64,000 bases of DNA from Curtobacterium sp. VKM Ac-1376 (GTDB lineage Bacteria > Actinomycetota > Actinomycetes > Actinomycetales > Microbacteriaceae), in contig NZ_JADKRV010000004.1 of NCBI RefSeq assembly GCF_015351025.1, positions 124,001-188,000 of the forward strand, given 5' to 3'. A program made the position numbers and the translations under genes. Shown piece after piece: positions 36,501-44,087 of the stretch (position 1 is the stretch's first letter; each line of letters opens with the position of its first letter). The notes beneath the pieces were generated by a model, which made no database searches, was not told the origin of the DNA, and saw only the letters and a list, made by a program, of their open reading frames with translations.

Positions 36501-36736
36501 AGATCGGCTTCGGACGGTTCGGTGGCCCCGTCGGGGAGCGTGCGTTCCGGGAACCACACCCAGGAGAGCTCGTCACCGGACGCGACCGTTCGACCGGCGA
36601 ACCCGGGGACGACCGCCTCTGCCGTCGTCTGGCCCGCTGGCCGTTCGACCAGCCACCCTGCCGTCGACCCGAACCCGACACCGTTCCGCGCCGCGACGGC
36701 CGTCGTCGGCCCACCGCTCCGTTGCAGTTCTCGCAC
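33590..36736 (-). CDS. glycoside hydrolase family 92 alpha-mannosidase
   Basis: A 1048-residue GH92 protein, expected to be a calcium-dependent exo-alpha-mannosidase. The catalytic half has NGFWDTYRTAWPLLGLLTPE, HHDGGWTPRWSAPG, EDCMTGTTSDTVFADLA, and GYPGDEDNGEMSAWYVFAMIG, the last being the classic GH92 signature with the acidic residues that activate water. The N-terminal part is a beta-sandwich. About 110 residues at the C-terminus form an extra beta-rich region. No signal peptide is seen after the GTG at 36736, unusual for a glycan-degrading GH92. TAGGCT lies 6 bases before that GTG. Confidence 0.9.
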   Translation of the reverse strand: MRELQRSGGPTTAVAARNGVGFGSTAGWLVERPAGQTTAEAVVPGFAGRTVASGDELSWVWFPERTLPDGATEPSEADLPHFWDATAFALDVVFTDGSRLNEHAGIRDQYGDAVTPDAQDTARKQWVDQWNRRAVDLTPFAGLVIDRLEARLGSATSAADADGERPALRGWLDAVRIEPPRPAPTTPLGHVRTTRGTQASSRFSRGNNAPLVGVPHGGVFGLPMTDASSNRWPYAYQEHDRLDAEGRLRPAIQAFATSHIPSPWMGDRGVFQVMPSPFATPDADRVARALGFDHDDEQDGPHRYRVALEHGVTAEMTAGEFALAFRFTGTRSIVLDHHGRVSDVSVTVTEGTAVVEVVLDDRPGTPPHHVHVRVAGVTADHTTTGEHELGGWLSVAGAADDAVDVLLGISTVSIEDARANLDAAGSFDAMCSRAEQLWTEKLATLSFDGATPDQLTSLYSGLYRLFLYPNRAGETALTGTPRHRSPYGDVLAEPIRDEPGPEVVEGPFTTTNGFWDTYRTAWPLLGLLTPETAGELAQGFVEHHHDGGWTPRWSAPGAEDCMTGTTSDTVFADLAVKGVRGFDLAEAYRSAVRNATVPPRDERVGRKGSLPGAFRGHVDTATHEGMSWTLDAAINDWGLAVMAGLLASRAETPADLSRYGAEAEWFARRSLQYRNVFDSERGFFIGRDPDGSWRVGAEFDPRDWGDDYTETNAWGTAFTAPHDGAGVVDLHGGPEWFDAALDGFFATAETGAMARSGSYGFPIHEMTEARDIRMGMLGLSNQPAHHIPFFPMFTGRHDDAHRIVRETLERLFVGSDLGQGYPGDEDNGEMSAWYVFAMIGLYPLAPSTGTYVLVPPSVRRTVLQQPGGTATVIQVAPGSAGAYVASVTVDGLPWTSVSIPHAVVVAASRIEFTLSREPQGWASDTRPVSASEVHGYRDTPVDLLPVGTSPLADDTGRTVTVLEAGESVSFDVSCPAASLYTVTVASPGSYSWQVALGDVVTAVDGAEFTWAGQTRVFRIIGGGPSFTFTAGTDVPVTQLELIAADGQR

Positions 36737-36742
36737 GTCGTG

Positions 36743-36748
36743 AGCCTA
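36743..36748 (-). promoter_or_regulatory. -10-like hexamer of the GH92 gene
   Basis: TAGGCT lies 6 bases before the GTG at 36736 and supports this start, hence the lack of a signal peptide. Confidence 0.5.
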
Positions 36749-36782
36749 TTTGCTCCAGTGTCTGGAGGAAAACCGCGGCGTG

Positions 36783-38399
36783 TCAGCCCTTGTTCTGGCC
36801 CGGCGCGCTTCCGGACTTGCCCGGGGCGTTCCCCGAGTTGCCGGGTGCGGTGTCCGCCGAGGTGTCGACGGCGTCGGTGCTGTCCTGCGGTTCCTCCACG
36901 GGGTTCGACGCCGGAGCGCTCGGCTCGGGGCCGACGGGCGCGTCCTGGGTGGGCTGCGCGGGTTCGCTGGGTTCCTCGCTCGGTTCCTCGGCGGGCTGGG
37001 ACGGCTGCTGCTCCGGCTGGGAGGGCTGTTGCTCGGACGGCTGGCTGGGCTGCTGCTCCTCGCCCGGGTCCTCGCTCGGCTGTTCCTCGTCCGGCTGCTG
37101 GTCGGTCGGGGCGGTCGAGGTCGTGTCCGTGGGCGTCGGTGTGCCGTCGTCGTCGCCGTTCAGGGCGAACACTGCGACCCCGATGCCGATGAGCACCAGC
37201 ACGATCACGATGATCGCGGCGATGAGCGGTCCACGCTTCTTCTTCGACTCGTCGTCCTCGGGCGACGCAGGGACCGGAACGGCTGGGGGCGGTGTCACTC
37301 CCCCGCCACCGCCCGACGCACCGTCCGCTGGGCCGCCGCGGCCCGCCTGTGCCCCGAGCACCGTCGTGGACACGTCGTCCGCGGGGTTCGGGCGCTGGGC
37401 GTCGAGCACGCGCGTGGCGCCGTCGCCGGGTGCTCCGTCGGGTAGCTCGCCCAGCGGCATCGCCTGGGTCCGGTCGTCGGCGCTCGCGGCGGCTGCGGCA
37501 CCGACGCCGGCTGCGGCAGCTGCCCCCGCGACGCCAGCGGCCGCCGCCGTCATCGCGCCGGGCGTGCCGGGCAGGAGTTGCGTGGCGTTCGTCGGTTCGT
37601 CGCGATCCAGCGCACGCAGGCGCTCGGCCGCTTCGGCAGCGGTCGGTCGCTCCGCAGGGTCCTGCGCGGTCATCACGTGCAGGAGAGTTCGCCAGGCCGT
37701 CGGCAGGCTCCGGTCGATCTCCGGCGAGCGGGTGAGTCGTGCGGTGGCCGACTCGACGGCGCTGCCGGGGAAGGGCTGGCGGCCGGTCAGGCACTCGAGC
37801 AGCACGAGGCCGAGCGAGTAGACGTCGGCCTTGCCGGTGATCTCCTGCGCCAGGACCTGCTCCGGGGCCAGGTACGCGGCGGTCCCCATCACGGTGCCCG
37901 TCCCCGTCACGCGCGAGGCGTCACGGAGCAGGGCGATCCCGAAGTCGGCGAGCTTGACGTGCCGTCCGTCGCGCTCGAGCAGCACGTTCGCGGGCTTCAC
38001 GTCGCGGTGGACGATCCCCTGCGCGTGCACGGCACGCAGACCGTCCGCGACCTGCGCTCCGAGCCGGGCGGCGGTCGCGGTGTCGAGCGGGCCCTCGCGC
38101 AGCCGTGTGGCGAGGTCGCTGCCGGGTACGAGCTCCATGACGAGGTAGGAGTCGCCGTCGACGTCGTCGAGCGCGGCGTCGTACAGCGTGACGAGTTCGG
38201 GGGCGCGGAGGGTCGCGAGGGTCTGGATCTCGGCCTCGGCGCGGGCGCGCTCACCGCGGTCGACCGGGCCGATGCGGAACACCTTGACCGCGACCTCGCG
38301 ACCGAGCTGCTCGTCGACGGCGCGGTACACGGACGCCATGCCACCGTGTCCGAGCGTGCCCGTGACGCGGTACCTGCCGCCGAATACCCGTTCTTCCAT
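36783..38399 (-). CDS. transmembrane serine/threonine protein kinase (PknB-like)
   Basis: A 538-residue Hanks-type kinase. Glycine loop LGHGGMASVYRAV, catalytic Lys39 (VAVKVF), HRDVKPANVLL with Asp133, and ADFGIA with Asp152 are all intact; GTAAYLAPEQ is the P+1 region. An Ala/Gly/Thr-rich juxtamembrane stretch leads to one membrane helix at about 391-413. The ~120-residue external part has no PASTA repeats and is rich in Pro, Gln, Glu and Ser. TAGGTT lies 7 bases before the ATG at 38399. It probably phosphorylates cell-envelope or growth proteins; no cognate phosphatase adjoins. Confidence 0.93.
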   Translation of the reverse strand: MEERVFGGRYRVTGTLGHGGMASVYRAVDEQLGREVAVKVFRIGPVDRGERARAEAEIQTLATLRAPELVTLYDAALDDVDGDSYLVMELVPGSDLATRLREGPLDTATAARLGAQVADGLRAVHAQGIVHRDVKPANVLLERDGRHVKLADFGIALLRDASRVTGTGTVMGTAAYLAPEQVLAQEITGKADVYSLGLVLLECLTGRQPFPGSAVESATARLTRSPEIDRSLPTAWRTLLHVMTAQDPAERPTAAEAAERLRALDRDEPTNATQLLPGTPGAMTAAAAGVAGAAAAAGVGAAAAASADDRTQAMPLGELPDGAPGDGATRVLDAQRPNPADDVSTTVLGAQAGRGGPADGASGGGGGVTPPPAVPVPASPEDDESKKKRGPLIAAIIVIVLVLIGIGVAVFALNGDDDGTPTPTDTTSTAPTDQQPDEEQPSEDPGEEQQPSQPSEQQPSQPEQQPSQPAEEPSEEPSEPAQPTQDAPVGPEPSAPASNPVEEPQDSTDAVDTSADTAPGNSGNAPGKSGSAPGQNKG

Positions 38400-38406
38400 G
38401 CCCGGC

Positions 38407-38412
38407 AACCTA
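38407..38412 (-). promoter_or_regulatory. -10-like hexamer of the kinase gene
   Basis: TAGGTT lies 7 bases before the ATG at 38399. The gap up to 38558 also contains two copies of GGGCTCGGGCCGGC. Confidence 0.45.
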
Positions 38413-38507
38413 CCTGTAGCGGCTGACGGCGCTCTGCCGTTGGGTGGGCTCGGGCCGGCTCGGCCGGCCCGGTGGGCTCGACGTGCTCGGCGGGCTCGGG
38501 CCGGCGA

Positions 38508-38566
38508 CTTCGTGAGCAGAAGACGTCGGGTGCGGGCGAGCGACCCGACATCTTCGGCTCACGAAG
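38508..38566. terminator. long hairpin at the end of the PAP2 gene
   Basis: Arms 38508-38531 and 38543-38566 pair over 24 bases with two mismatches around an 11-base loop. The right arm overlaps the PAP2 stop codon. It shares CTTCGTGAGCAG and GTCGGGTGCG with the hairpin at 17577 and AGAAGACGTCG with the one at 4029. Confidence 0.8.
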
Positions 38567-39377
38567 TGATGCGGCCGACGTGCGGCGCGGGCTCGGCACC
38601 GTGGTGGAGCGCCGTCAGGTACAACCGGTGCGCCGTGATCACGAGCGCGAGCCACGCCAGCCCGAGCGCCCACGCCGCCAGCACGTCGGTCAGCCAGTGG
38701 TGCCCGAGGAACACCCGCGACGCCCCCACCGACAGCACGAACAGGGTGCCCACGACGATCGTCCACACCCGGGTGACGACGCGCGACTGCCGCAGGAGCA
38801 GCAGGTACACGATCGTGCCCACGATCACCGTGGAGTTCAGCGTGTGCCCGGACGGGAACGACGGCGACGTCTCGTACGGGGGCACCGCGTCGGACAGCGG
38901 CGGGCGGGCCCGACCGATGAGGTCCTTGCCCGCGATCGTCATGAGCAGCGACCCACCGCTCGCGGCGACGAGGAGCACCAGGGGCGTCCACGCCCGGCGC
39001 TGGATGGTGAAACCGACCAGGAACACGAGCGCGACGATCGGCATCCCGATCGTGCCGGCGATGTCCGTCCACCACGTGACCAGCCGGTCCGCCGTGGGTG
39101 ACCGGAGCGTCAGCGCCCAGTCGAGGACGGGCCGGTCGAGCACGGCGACGTCGTCGGCCTCGCGGACGGCGTCGTAGACCTCGGACGCGACCCACGTGGC
39201 GAGGACGGCCACACCCAGCCCGATGGCCAGCGTGAGCAGCAGGAGCGGCATCGCCCCGTACCGCTTGCCGAGCACGGTCCACGCTCCGGCGACGCTGCGT
39301 CCGAAGCGGGAGCGCCAACGGGTCAGGTCGACGTCGCCGACACTGCGGTCAGCGGCGTCCCCGCGTTCGGTGTACAT
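38559..39377 (-). CDS. PAP2 family phosphatase
   Basis: A 272-residue membrane phosphatase. The three PAP2 signatures are KDLIGRARPP, PSGHTLNSTV and SRVFLGHHWLTDV, holding the catalytic Lys/Arg, His, and Arg/His residues. About six membrane helices from residue 45; the motifs face outside. It would act on phosphatidic acid, undecaprenyl pyrophosphate or similar lipids. The ATG at 39377 has CAGGGT 6 bases upstream; longer starts would add a basic unlike-family stretch. Confidence 0.88.
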   Translation of the reverse strand: MYTERGDAADRSVGDVDLTRWRSRFGRSVAGAWTVLGKRYGAMPLLLLTLAIGLGVAVLATWVASEVYDAVREADDVAVLDRPVLDWALTLRSPTADRLVTWWTDIAGTIGMPIVALVFLVGFTIQRRAWTPLVLLVAASGGSLLMTIAGKDLIGRARPPLSDAVPPYETSPSFPSGHTLNSTVIVGTIVYLLLLRQSRVVTRVWTIVVGTLFVLSVGASRVFLGHHWLTDVLAAWALGLAWLALVITAHRLYLTALHHGAEPAPHVGRITS

Positions 39378-39383
39378 CGGTCC

Positions 39384-39389
39384 ACCCTG
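39384..39389 (-). promoter_or_regulatory. -10-like hexamer of the PAP2 gene
   Basis: CAGGGT lies 6 bases before the ATG at 39377. Confidence 0.35.
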
Positions 39390-39498
39390 CCCGAAGCCCC
39401 CGGGAGCCGTCCCGGCCGTGCGCCCCTCTCGTATCATTCGAGACGCTACCCGTCCTCGAGCACGCGGCACCCGACCAGGCGCCGCCCCGGCCGCCGCC

Positions 39499-41184
39499 TC
39501 AGTCCTTCGCCTCCGAGTACGCCCCGACCACCGCGACCGACAGCGGGAACGTCACCGGGAAGTCCTGGAACAGCAGGCGTCCGGCATCCACCGCGGCCTC
39601 CTTGATCTGCTGCGCCACCCACTCCGCGTGCTCCGCCGGGGCGTGCACCACGATCTCGTCGTGCACGAAGAACACCAGGTGCGGCCCGTCCGTCACGGCT
39701 CCGGGGAACCGTGCGAGCAGCCGCGAGCGCAGGGACCCCATCCACGCGAGTGCCCACTCTGCCGCGGTCCCCTGCACCACGAAGTTCCGGGTGAACCGCC
39801 CCCAGCTGCGGGCACGGGACTCGACCGCACGCTGCATCGCCGGGGTGCCCTCGACCGTGTAGGCCTGGTTCCGGGCCTCGAACCACGAGTCCTCCGGCAC
39901 CGGCGACGTCCGCCCGAGCAGCGTGGTCACGGGTTCACCGCGCTCCCCCGCCCGCGCCGCGCGCTCCACCATGTCGAGCGCCTGCGGGAACGCCCGCACC
40001 AGGCGTGGCACGAGCCGACCGCCCTCGCCCTGGGTCGCGCCGTACATCGCACCGAGCATCGCGACCTTGGCCTGCTGCCGGGTCTCGACCGCGCCCGATG
40101 CGACCACGCCGTCGTACAGGTCGCGCCCGTCCCCGGCGGCCGCCATCGCCCGGTCGCCGGACATCGCCGCGAGCACCCGGGGCTCCAGCTGCGCGGCGTC
40201 CGCCACGACGAGCTTCCACCCGGGGTCGGCGATGACCGCCCCGCGGATGCCCTTCGGCAGCTGCATCGCTCCCCCGCCGTCGGCTGCCCACCGACCGGTC
40301 ACGACCCCGCCGACGACGTACTTCGGGTGGAACCGTCCGTCGTGGATCCAGTCGTCGAGCCAGGTCCAGCCGTTCGCGGTCAGCAACCGCGCCAGTCGCT
40401 TGTACTCGAGCAGCGGTTCGATCACGGGGTGCTCGATCTCCTGCAGCTCCCACTTCCGCGTGCTCGTGACCATCAGGCCGACCCGACGGAGCGCCTTCAG
40501 CACGTCGGCGGGTGAGTCCGGGTTGAGCGACGGGTCGTCGAGGCGGTCCCGCACGACGGCGGCGATCTCCTCGAGCCGCCGCGGTCGCACCCCGTAGGGC
40601 ACGCGCGGCCCGAGGGCGTCCTCGAGCAGCCGCTCGTGCACGTCGGCCCGCCACGGCAGCCCGGCGTGCAGCATCTCGGCCGCCACGAGCGCGCCGGCAG
40701 ACTCGGCGGTCAGCAGCAGGCGGAGTGCGCCGGGAGCGCTGGACCCCGCCACCGCTGCGAGCTGCGCGCGGAACTCCGCCACCGGGTCGACCTCGTCGTC
40801 GGGCACGGACGCGGTGAACAGGGCGTCGTCGAAGAGCTGAGCCTGCGTCGGTCGGACCACGCGGGGTTCCGGGACCGGTGCGTCGAGCGCATCGGCGGGC
40901 GCGGCGGCGAGCGCCGATCCCCGTGCTGCGAGCGCGGCCCGCAGGACGCGGCGGCCGAGCCGCAGGTCGACGCACCGCCCCACACGCCCGCCCGAGGCGA
41001 GCACGGTTGGGTACCAGCGCGAGGTGTCGTCCCACACCCAGCGCACACCCGGTGCATCGTGCGCGGCGACGAAGGCCGGGAGGCCCGGCTCGTCCACGCG
41101 GATCGGCTCGCCCTGGGCGGTCCCCGAGTCGGTCAGGGGCGTCGCGAGGACGCGACCGTCGACGCGGCGGAGGACGAGGTACAC
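39499..41184 (-). CDS. family A DNA polymerase with vestigial 3'-5' exonuclease-like domain
   Basis: A 561-residue PolA-like protein, annotated in actinobacteria as bifunctional exonuclease/polymerase. The N-terminal ~190 residues replace the exonuclease domain and lack an obvious acidic exonuclease triad. Polymerase motifs: A is VVADAAQLEPRVLAAMSGD (Ala in place of Ser of DYSQIELR, Pro in place of Leu), B is RQQAKVAMLGAMYGATQGEG, C is FFVHDEIVV. The catalytic aspartates of A and C are kept. There is no 5' nuclease domain. CATGAT lies 6 bases before the GTG start. The role is unclear, perhaps repair or translesion synthesis. Confidence 0.87.
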   Translation of the reverse strand: MYLVLRRVDGRVLATPLTDSGTAQGEPIRVDEPGLPAFVAAHDAPGVRWVWDDTSRWYPTVLASGGRVGRCVDLRLGRRVLRAALAARGSALAAAPADALDAPVPEPRVVRPTQAQLFDDALFTASVPDDEVDPVAEFRAQLAAVAGSSAPGALRLLLTAESAGALVAAEMLHAGLPWRADVHERLLEDALGPRVPYGVRPRRLEEIAAVVRDRLDDPSLNPDSPADVLKALRRVGLMVTSTRKWELQEIEHPVIEPLLEYKRLARLLTANGWTWLDDWIHDGRFHPKYVVGGVVTGRWAADGGGAMQLPKGIRGAVIADPGWKLVVADAAQLEPRVLAAMSGDRAMAAAGDGRDLYDGVVASGAVETRQQAKVAMLGAMYGATQGEGGRLVPRLVRAFPQALDMVERAARAGERGEPVTTLLGRTSPVPEDSWFEARNQAYTVEGTPAMQRAVESRARSWGRFTRNFVVQGTAAEWALAWMGSLRSRLLARFPGAVTDGPHLVFFVHDEIVVHAPAEHAEWVAQQIKEAAVDAGRLLFQDFPVTFPLSVAVVGAYSEAKD

Positions 41185-41190
41185 GGATCG

Positions 41191-41196
41191 ATCATG
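41191..41196 (-). promoter_or_regulatory. -10-like hexamer of the polymerase gene
   Basis: CATGAT lies 6 bases before the GTG at 41184. Confidence 0.4.
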
Positions 41197-41238
41197 CCGT
41201 GTCCCACCGACCCCGGCGGACCGGGGCCGGAGCGGCCG

Positions 41239-41433
41239 TCACTCGCCGGGTCGGACCGCCGCGGTGTCGGCGACGTCGATGCGGACGTCGCCGTCCTCGG
41301 CGCGGGAGACCTCGACGCGGGGGTCGGCGTCGTGCTCGTCGGATCCGGACATGCGTCGGAAGGTGTCCTGTCGGCGCTCCTCGAACGTCATGTCGACGCC
41401 GTCGTCGAGGTGGTCGTGGTCGGGCTTCGTCAT
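41239..41433 (-). CDS. small acidic hypothetical protein (64 aa)
   Basis: A 64-residue acidic soluble protein, MTKPDHDHLDDGVDMTFEER at the N-terminus, then RRMSGSDEHDADPRVEVS and IDVADTAAV. It is probably a small conserved protein of unknown function; the family is not recognised. TACCGT lies 7 bases before the ATG at 41433, which supports it as a real, separately transcribed gene. Confidence 0.65.
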   Translation of the reverse strand: MTKPDHDHLDDGVDMTFEERRQDTFRRMSGSDEHDADPRVEVSRAEDGDVRIDVADTAAVRPGE

Positions 41434-41440
41434 GGGGTGC

Positions 41441-41446
41441 ACGGTA
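41441..41446 (-). promoter_or_regulatory. -10-like hexamer of the 64-residue protein gene
   Basis: TACCGT lies 7 bases before the ATG at 41433. Confidence 0.45.
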
Positions 41447-41467
41447 CGCGGCCGTCGCTGCGGGTGG

Positions 41468-42241
41468 TCAGGCGACGGGTGCCGTGCCCGTCCGTTCGGT
41501 CCAGTGTCCACCGGTCGCCCACCGCTCGAGCACGGCGGCGCGCAGGCGTCCGGACGGCGCCGAGGCCCGCGCGGTGGCCAACGGCACGCCGAAGACGAAC
41601 TTCGCCACGCTCTCGTCTCCCTCGGCAGCATCGTGCGGGCCGGGGGGCGCGAGCCGGAAACGTCGAGCGAAGCGCACCAGGTTCGCGTCGGGACCGAGCA
41701 CGGCGGCCAGGCCGGGGTCGAGCATCCACGAGCGGCACTGCCACCGCTCCGCGTCGAGCGCCGGCTGGAAACCCCGGAGGATCGCGGGGGCGCGGTCGAA
41801 CGCGTGGTCGCAGGCGTCCGGGTCCAGCGGCCCGGTCTCCGGCACGTGGACACCCCACGCCGGGGTGCCGTCCGCCAGGTGGTCGCCGAGTTCGAACTGG
41901 AGGCGCTCCACGGCCACCACGCGCCCGGTCGCCACCGCGACGAGCCAGTCCAGCCCCGTGCCGCGCAGTCCGTACCGGGCGAGCTTCCGCTCGACATCGG
42001 CGACGGAGGCCTCGGCCACGGTCCGGGTGAGGCCTCGTGCGCCGAGCTCCGCGGCGGTCATCGGGACCGCGGCCCGGAGCGCGGCCACCAGCAGCGCGTC
42101 GCGATGCGCGGGTCCGGCGTCGGCGACGGTGGCGGCGAGCGCCGCCGCCACCGTCGCGGCGTCGTCGGGTGACCCCACGGCTTCGGTGAGGACCGCGACC
42201 GACGCAGGACGGGCCTCCAGGCCGGCGGTGTCGGCGGTCAC
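41468..42241 (-). CDS. acyltransferase-domain protein with GNAT-like C-terminus
   Basis: A 257-residue protein resembling the two-domain family with a DUF5596-type N-terminus and GNAT-like C-terminus. The C-terminal part has GVHVPETGPLDPDACDHAFD, WQCRSWMLDPGLAAVLGPDA, NLVRFARRFRL and VAKFVFG, the family's usual landmarks. The function is not established. Its GTG overlaps the permease stop (GTGA), so it is the last gene of the sugar importer operon. The first codons include GGCCTGGAGGCC, a 12-mer repeated elsewhere. A role in modifying the imported sugar or its product is inference. Confidence 0.7.
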   Translation of the reverse strand: MTADTAGLEARPASVAVLTEAVGSPDDAATVAAALAATVADAGPAHRDALLVAALRAAVPMTAAELGARGLTRTVAEASVADVERKLARYGLRGTGLDWLVAVATGRVVAVERLQFELGDHLADGTPAWGVHVPETGPLDPDACDHAFDRAPAILRGFQPALDAERWQCRSWMLDPGLAAVLGPDANLVRFARRFRLAPPGPHDAAEGDESVAKFVFGVPLATARASAPSGRLRAAVLERWATGGHWTERTGTAPVA

Positions 42242-43098
42242 TTCAGACCCGACGAGGCGAGCCCGTCCATCACCCGCCGCTGCAGCACGATGAACATGAT
42301 GAGCACGGGGGCCATCGCCATCAAGCTGGCAGCCATGAGCACCGGGTAGTCGATCGTCCGGTCGCTCGACAGGGTTGCGAGCCCCGCGGCCAGGGGCATG
42401 TCCTCGGCGCGGGTGGAGACCACGAGCGGCCAGAGCAGCTCGTTCCAGGACCACAGCACGGTCGTGATCGCGAGCACGCTGATCGAGGGACGGGCGAGTG
42501 GGAGCATGATCCGCCAGAAGGTCTGGAACGGGTTGGCGCCGTCCATGCGCGCGGCTTCCTCGAGTTCGGGCGGCATGTTCAGGAACGCCGTCCGCATCAG
42601 GAAGGTGCCGAACGCACTGAACAGGCCCGGCGCGACGATCCCCATCAGGGTGTCGAGCCATCCGAGCCCCTGCACGATCTGGTACTGCGAGATCAGGTAG
42701 ACCTGCGACGGCACGAGCAGGATCGACAGGACGATCGCGAGCAGGGCCGCCCGCCCACGGAACCGCATCCGGGCGAAGGCGTAGCCGGCGAGCGTGCACA
42801 GGACGATCTGGGCGAGCGTCCGGATGATCGTGACGGACACCGACGTGCCGAGCTGGCTGAGGAACGGCAGGCGTTCGAAGACCTGCGCGTAGTTCTGCCA
42901 CTGCAGTTCTCCCGGCCAGAACACCGGCGTGACGGACTGCACCTGCGCGTTCGTGGACAGGGACATGATGATCTGCCACACGAACGGGAACGCCATCGCG
43001 AACCCACCGACGCCGAGGACGACGTGGATCCACCAGTGGCTGCCGCCGCGACGGCCGGGTCGACGAGCGGCCCGTGGCGGTGTGACGGTGGCGGTCAT
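42238..43098 (-). CDS. carbohydrate ABC transporter permease (MalG type)
   Basis: A 286-residue permease with six membrane helices. The EAA loop is LEEAARMDGANPFQTFWRIM, which docks the ATPase, and the C-terminus VMDGLASSGLK is typical of MalG-type subunits. It overlaps the MalF-type gene by ATGA and the acyltransferase gene by GTGA. No ATPase gene is nearby, so a shared MsiK-like ATPase elsewhere is likely. Confidence 0.92.
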   Translation of the reverse strand: MTATVTPPRAARRPGRRGGSHWWIHVVLGVGGFAMAFPFVWQIIMSLSTNAQVQSVTPVFWPGELQWQNYAQVFERLPFLSQLGTSVSVTIIRTLAQIVLCTLAGYAFARMRFRGRAALLAIVLSILLVPSQVYLISQYQIVQGLGWLDTLMGIVAPGLFSAFGTFLMRTAFLNMPPELEEAARMDGANPFQTFWRIMLPLARPSISVLAITTVLWSWNELLWPLVVSTRAEDMPLAAGLATLSSDRTIDYPVLMAASLMAMAPVLIMFIVLQRRVMDGLASSGLK

Positions 43099-44078
43099 CC
43101 CTGTACCCACTTCCGTTGGACGCGGAACTGCACGAGCGTGATGATGCCGATGAGCAGGAAGATCACCATGGCGATCGCGGCCGCGAAGCCCTTGTCGTTG
43201 TCGATGAACCCGGCGCTGTAGAAGTAGAAGACGAGCGACATCGTCTTCGGGATCACCGGGTTGGTGCTGCCGAGGATGGCGTAGAGCAGGTCGAACAGCT
43301 GGAAGCTCGAGATCGTCGTGACGATCACCACGAAGAAGATGCTCGGGCTGAGCAGCGGCACGGTGATCGAGCGGAACTGCCGCCAGCGGCTCGCGCCGTC
43401 GAGCTCGGCTGCTTCGTAGAGCTCCGGCGGGATGTCCTTCAGGCCGGCGCCGAGGATGATCATCGAGAACCCGAGCGACGACCACAGGCCGACGAGACTG
43501 ACCGCGACGAGCGCGAAGCCGGGGGTCGAGATCCAGTACGGGCCCGCGATGCCGAACAGCCCGAGGAACCAGTTCACGATGCCGTAGTCGCCGTTGAACA
43601 TGATGCGCCACACCAGGGCGATCGCGGCCGGCATGGCGACGTACGGCAGGAAGAAGAGCACTCGGTAGAACTGCGCGAACCGCAGACCGGGGGTGTTCAG
43701 CAGGCTCGCGAGCCACACGGCGATCGGGATCCCCGCGAGGACGATGACGGTGTAGATCACCGTGTTGAGCAGCGACTGGTACAGCTGCGGGTCACCGACG
43801 AGTCGGACGTAGTTGGCGACGCCACTGAACGTCGCGCCGCCGAAGACACCCCAGCTGGTGAACGAGTACCAGAACGTCTGGATGATCGGCCAGATGTAGA
43901 ACGTGCCGACGCCGATGAGCAGCGGGAGGACGAACAGCCACGGCCACCAGCCGTCGGTCCGTCGGGATGCGGGTCGGCCGTCGGTGCGTGGGCCGGGCCC
44001 GCCCCGCCCGGACGAGCGCGTCATCCGGGCCGGGGCGGGCGGGGTGGGAACGGGGGGCCGCTCGGTGTTGATCGTCAC
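43095..44078 (-). CDS. carbohydrate ABC transporter permease (MalF type)
   Basis: A 327-residue permease with a proline/arginine-rich cytoplasmic N-terminus (about 1-45) and six membrane helices. The EAA loop is LYEAAELDGASRWRQFRSIT. It follows the binding-protein gene by 9 bases and overlaps the MalG-type gene (ATGA). Confidence 0.92.
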   Translation of the reverse strand: MTINTERPPVPTPPAPARMTRSSGRGGPGPRTDGRPASRRTDGWWPWLFVLPLLIGVGTFYIWPIIQTFWYSFTSWGVFGGATFSGVANYVRLVGDPQLYQSLLNTVIYTVIVLAGIPIAVWLASLLNTPGLRFAQFYRVLFFLPYVAMPAAIALVWRIMFNGDYGIVNWFLGLFGIAGPYWISTPGFALVAVSLVGLWSSLGFSMIILGAGLKDIPPELYEAAELDGASRWRQFRSITVPLLSPSIFFVVIVTTISSFQLFDLLYAILGSTNPVIPKTMSLVFYFYSAGFIDNDKGFAAAIAMVIFLLIGIITLVQFRVQRKWVQG

Positions 44079-44087
44079 GCGCTGGAC

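Noticed and set aside
41185-41238. ATPase gene for the sugar ABC transporter
   Set aside because: No Walker A/B-containing frame lies anywhere in the sugar locus; the ATPase is presumably encoded elsewhere.
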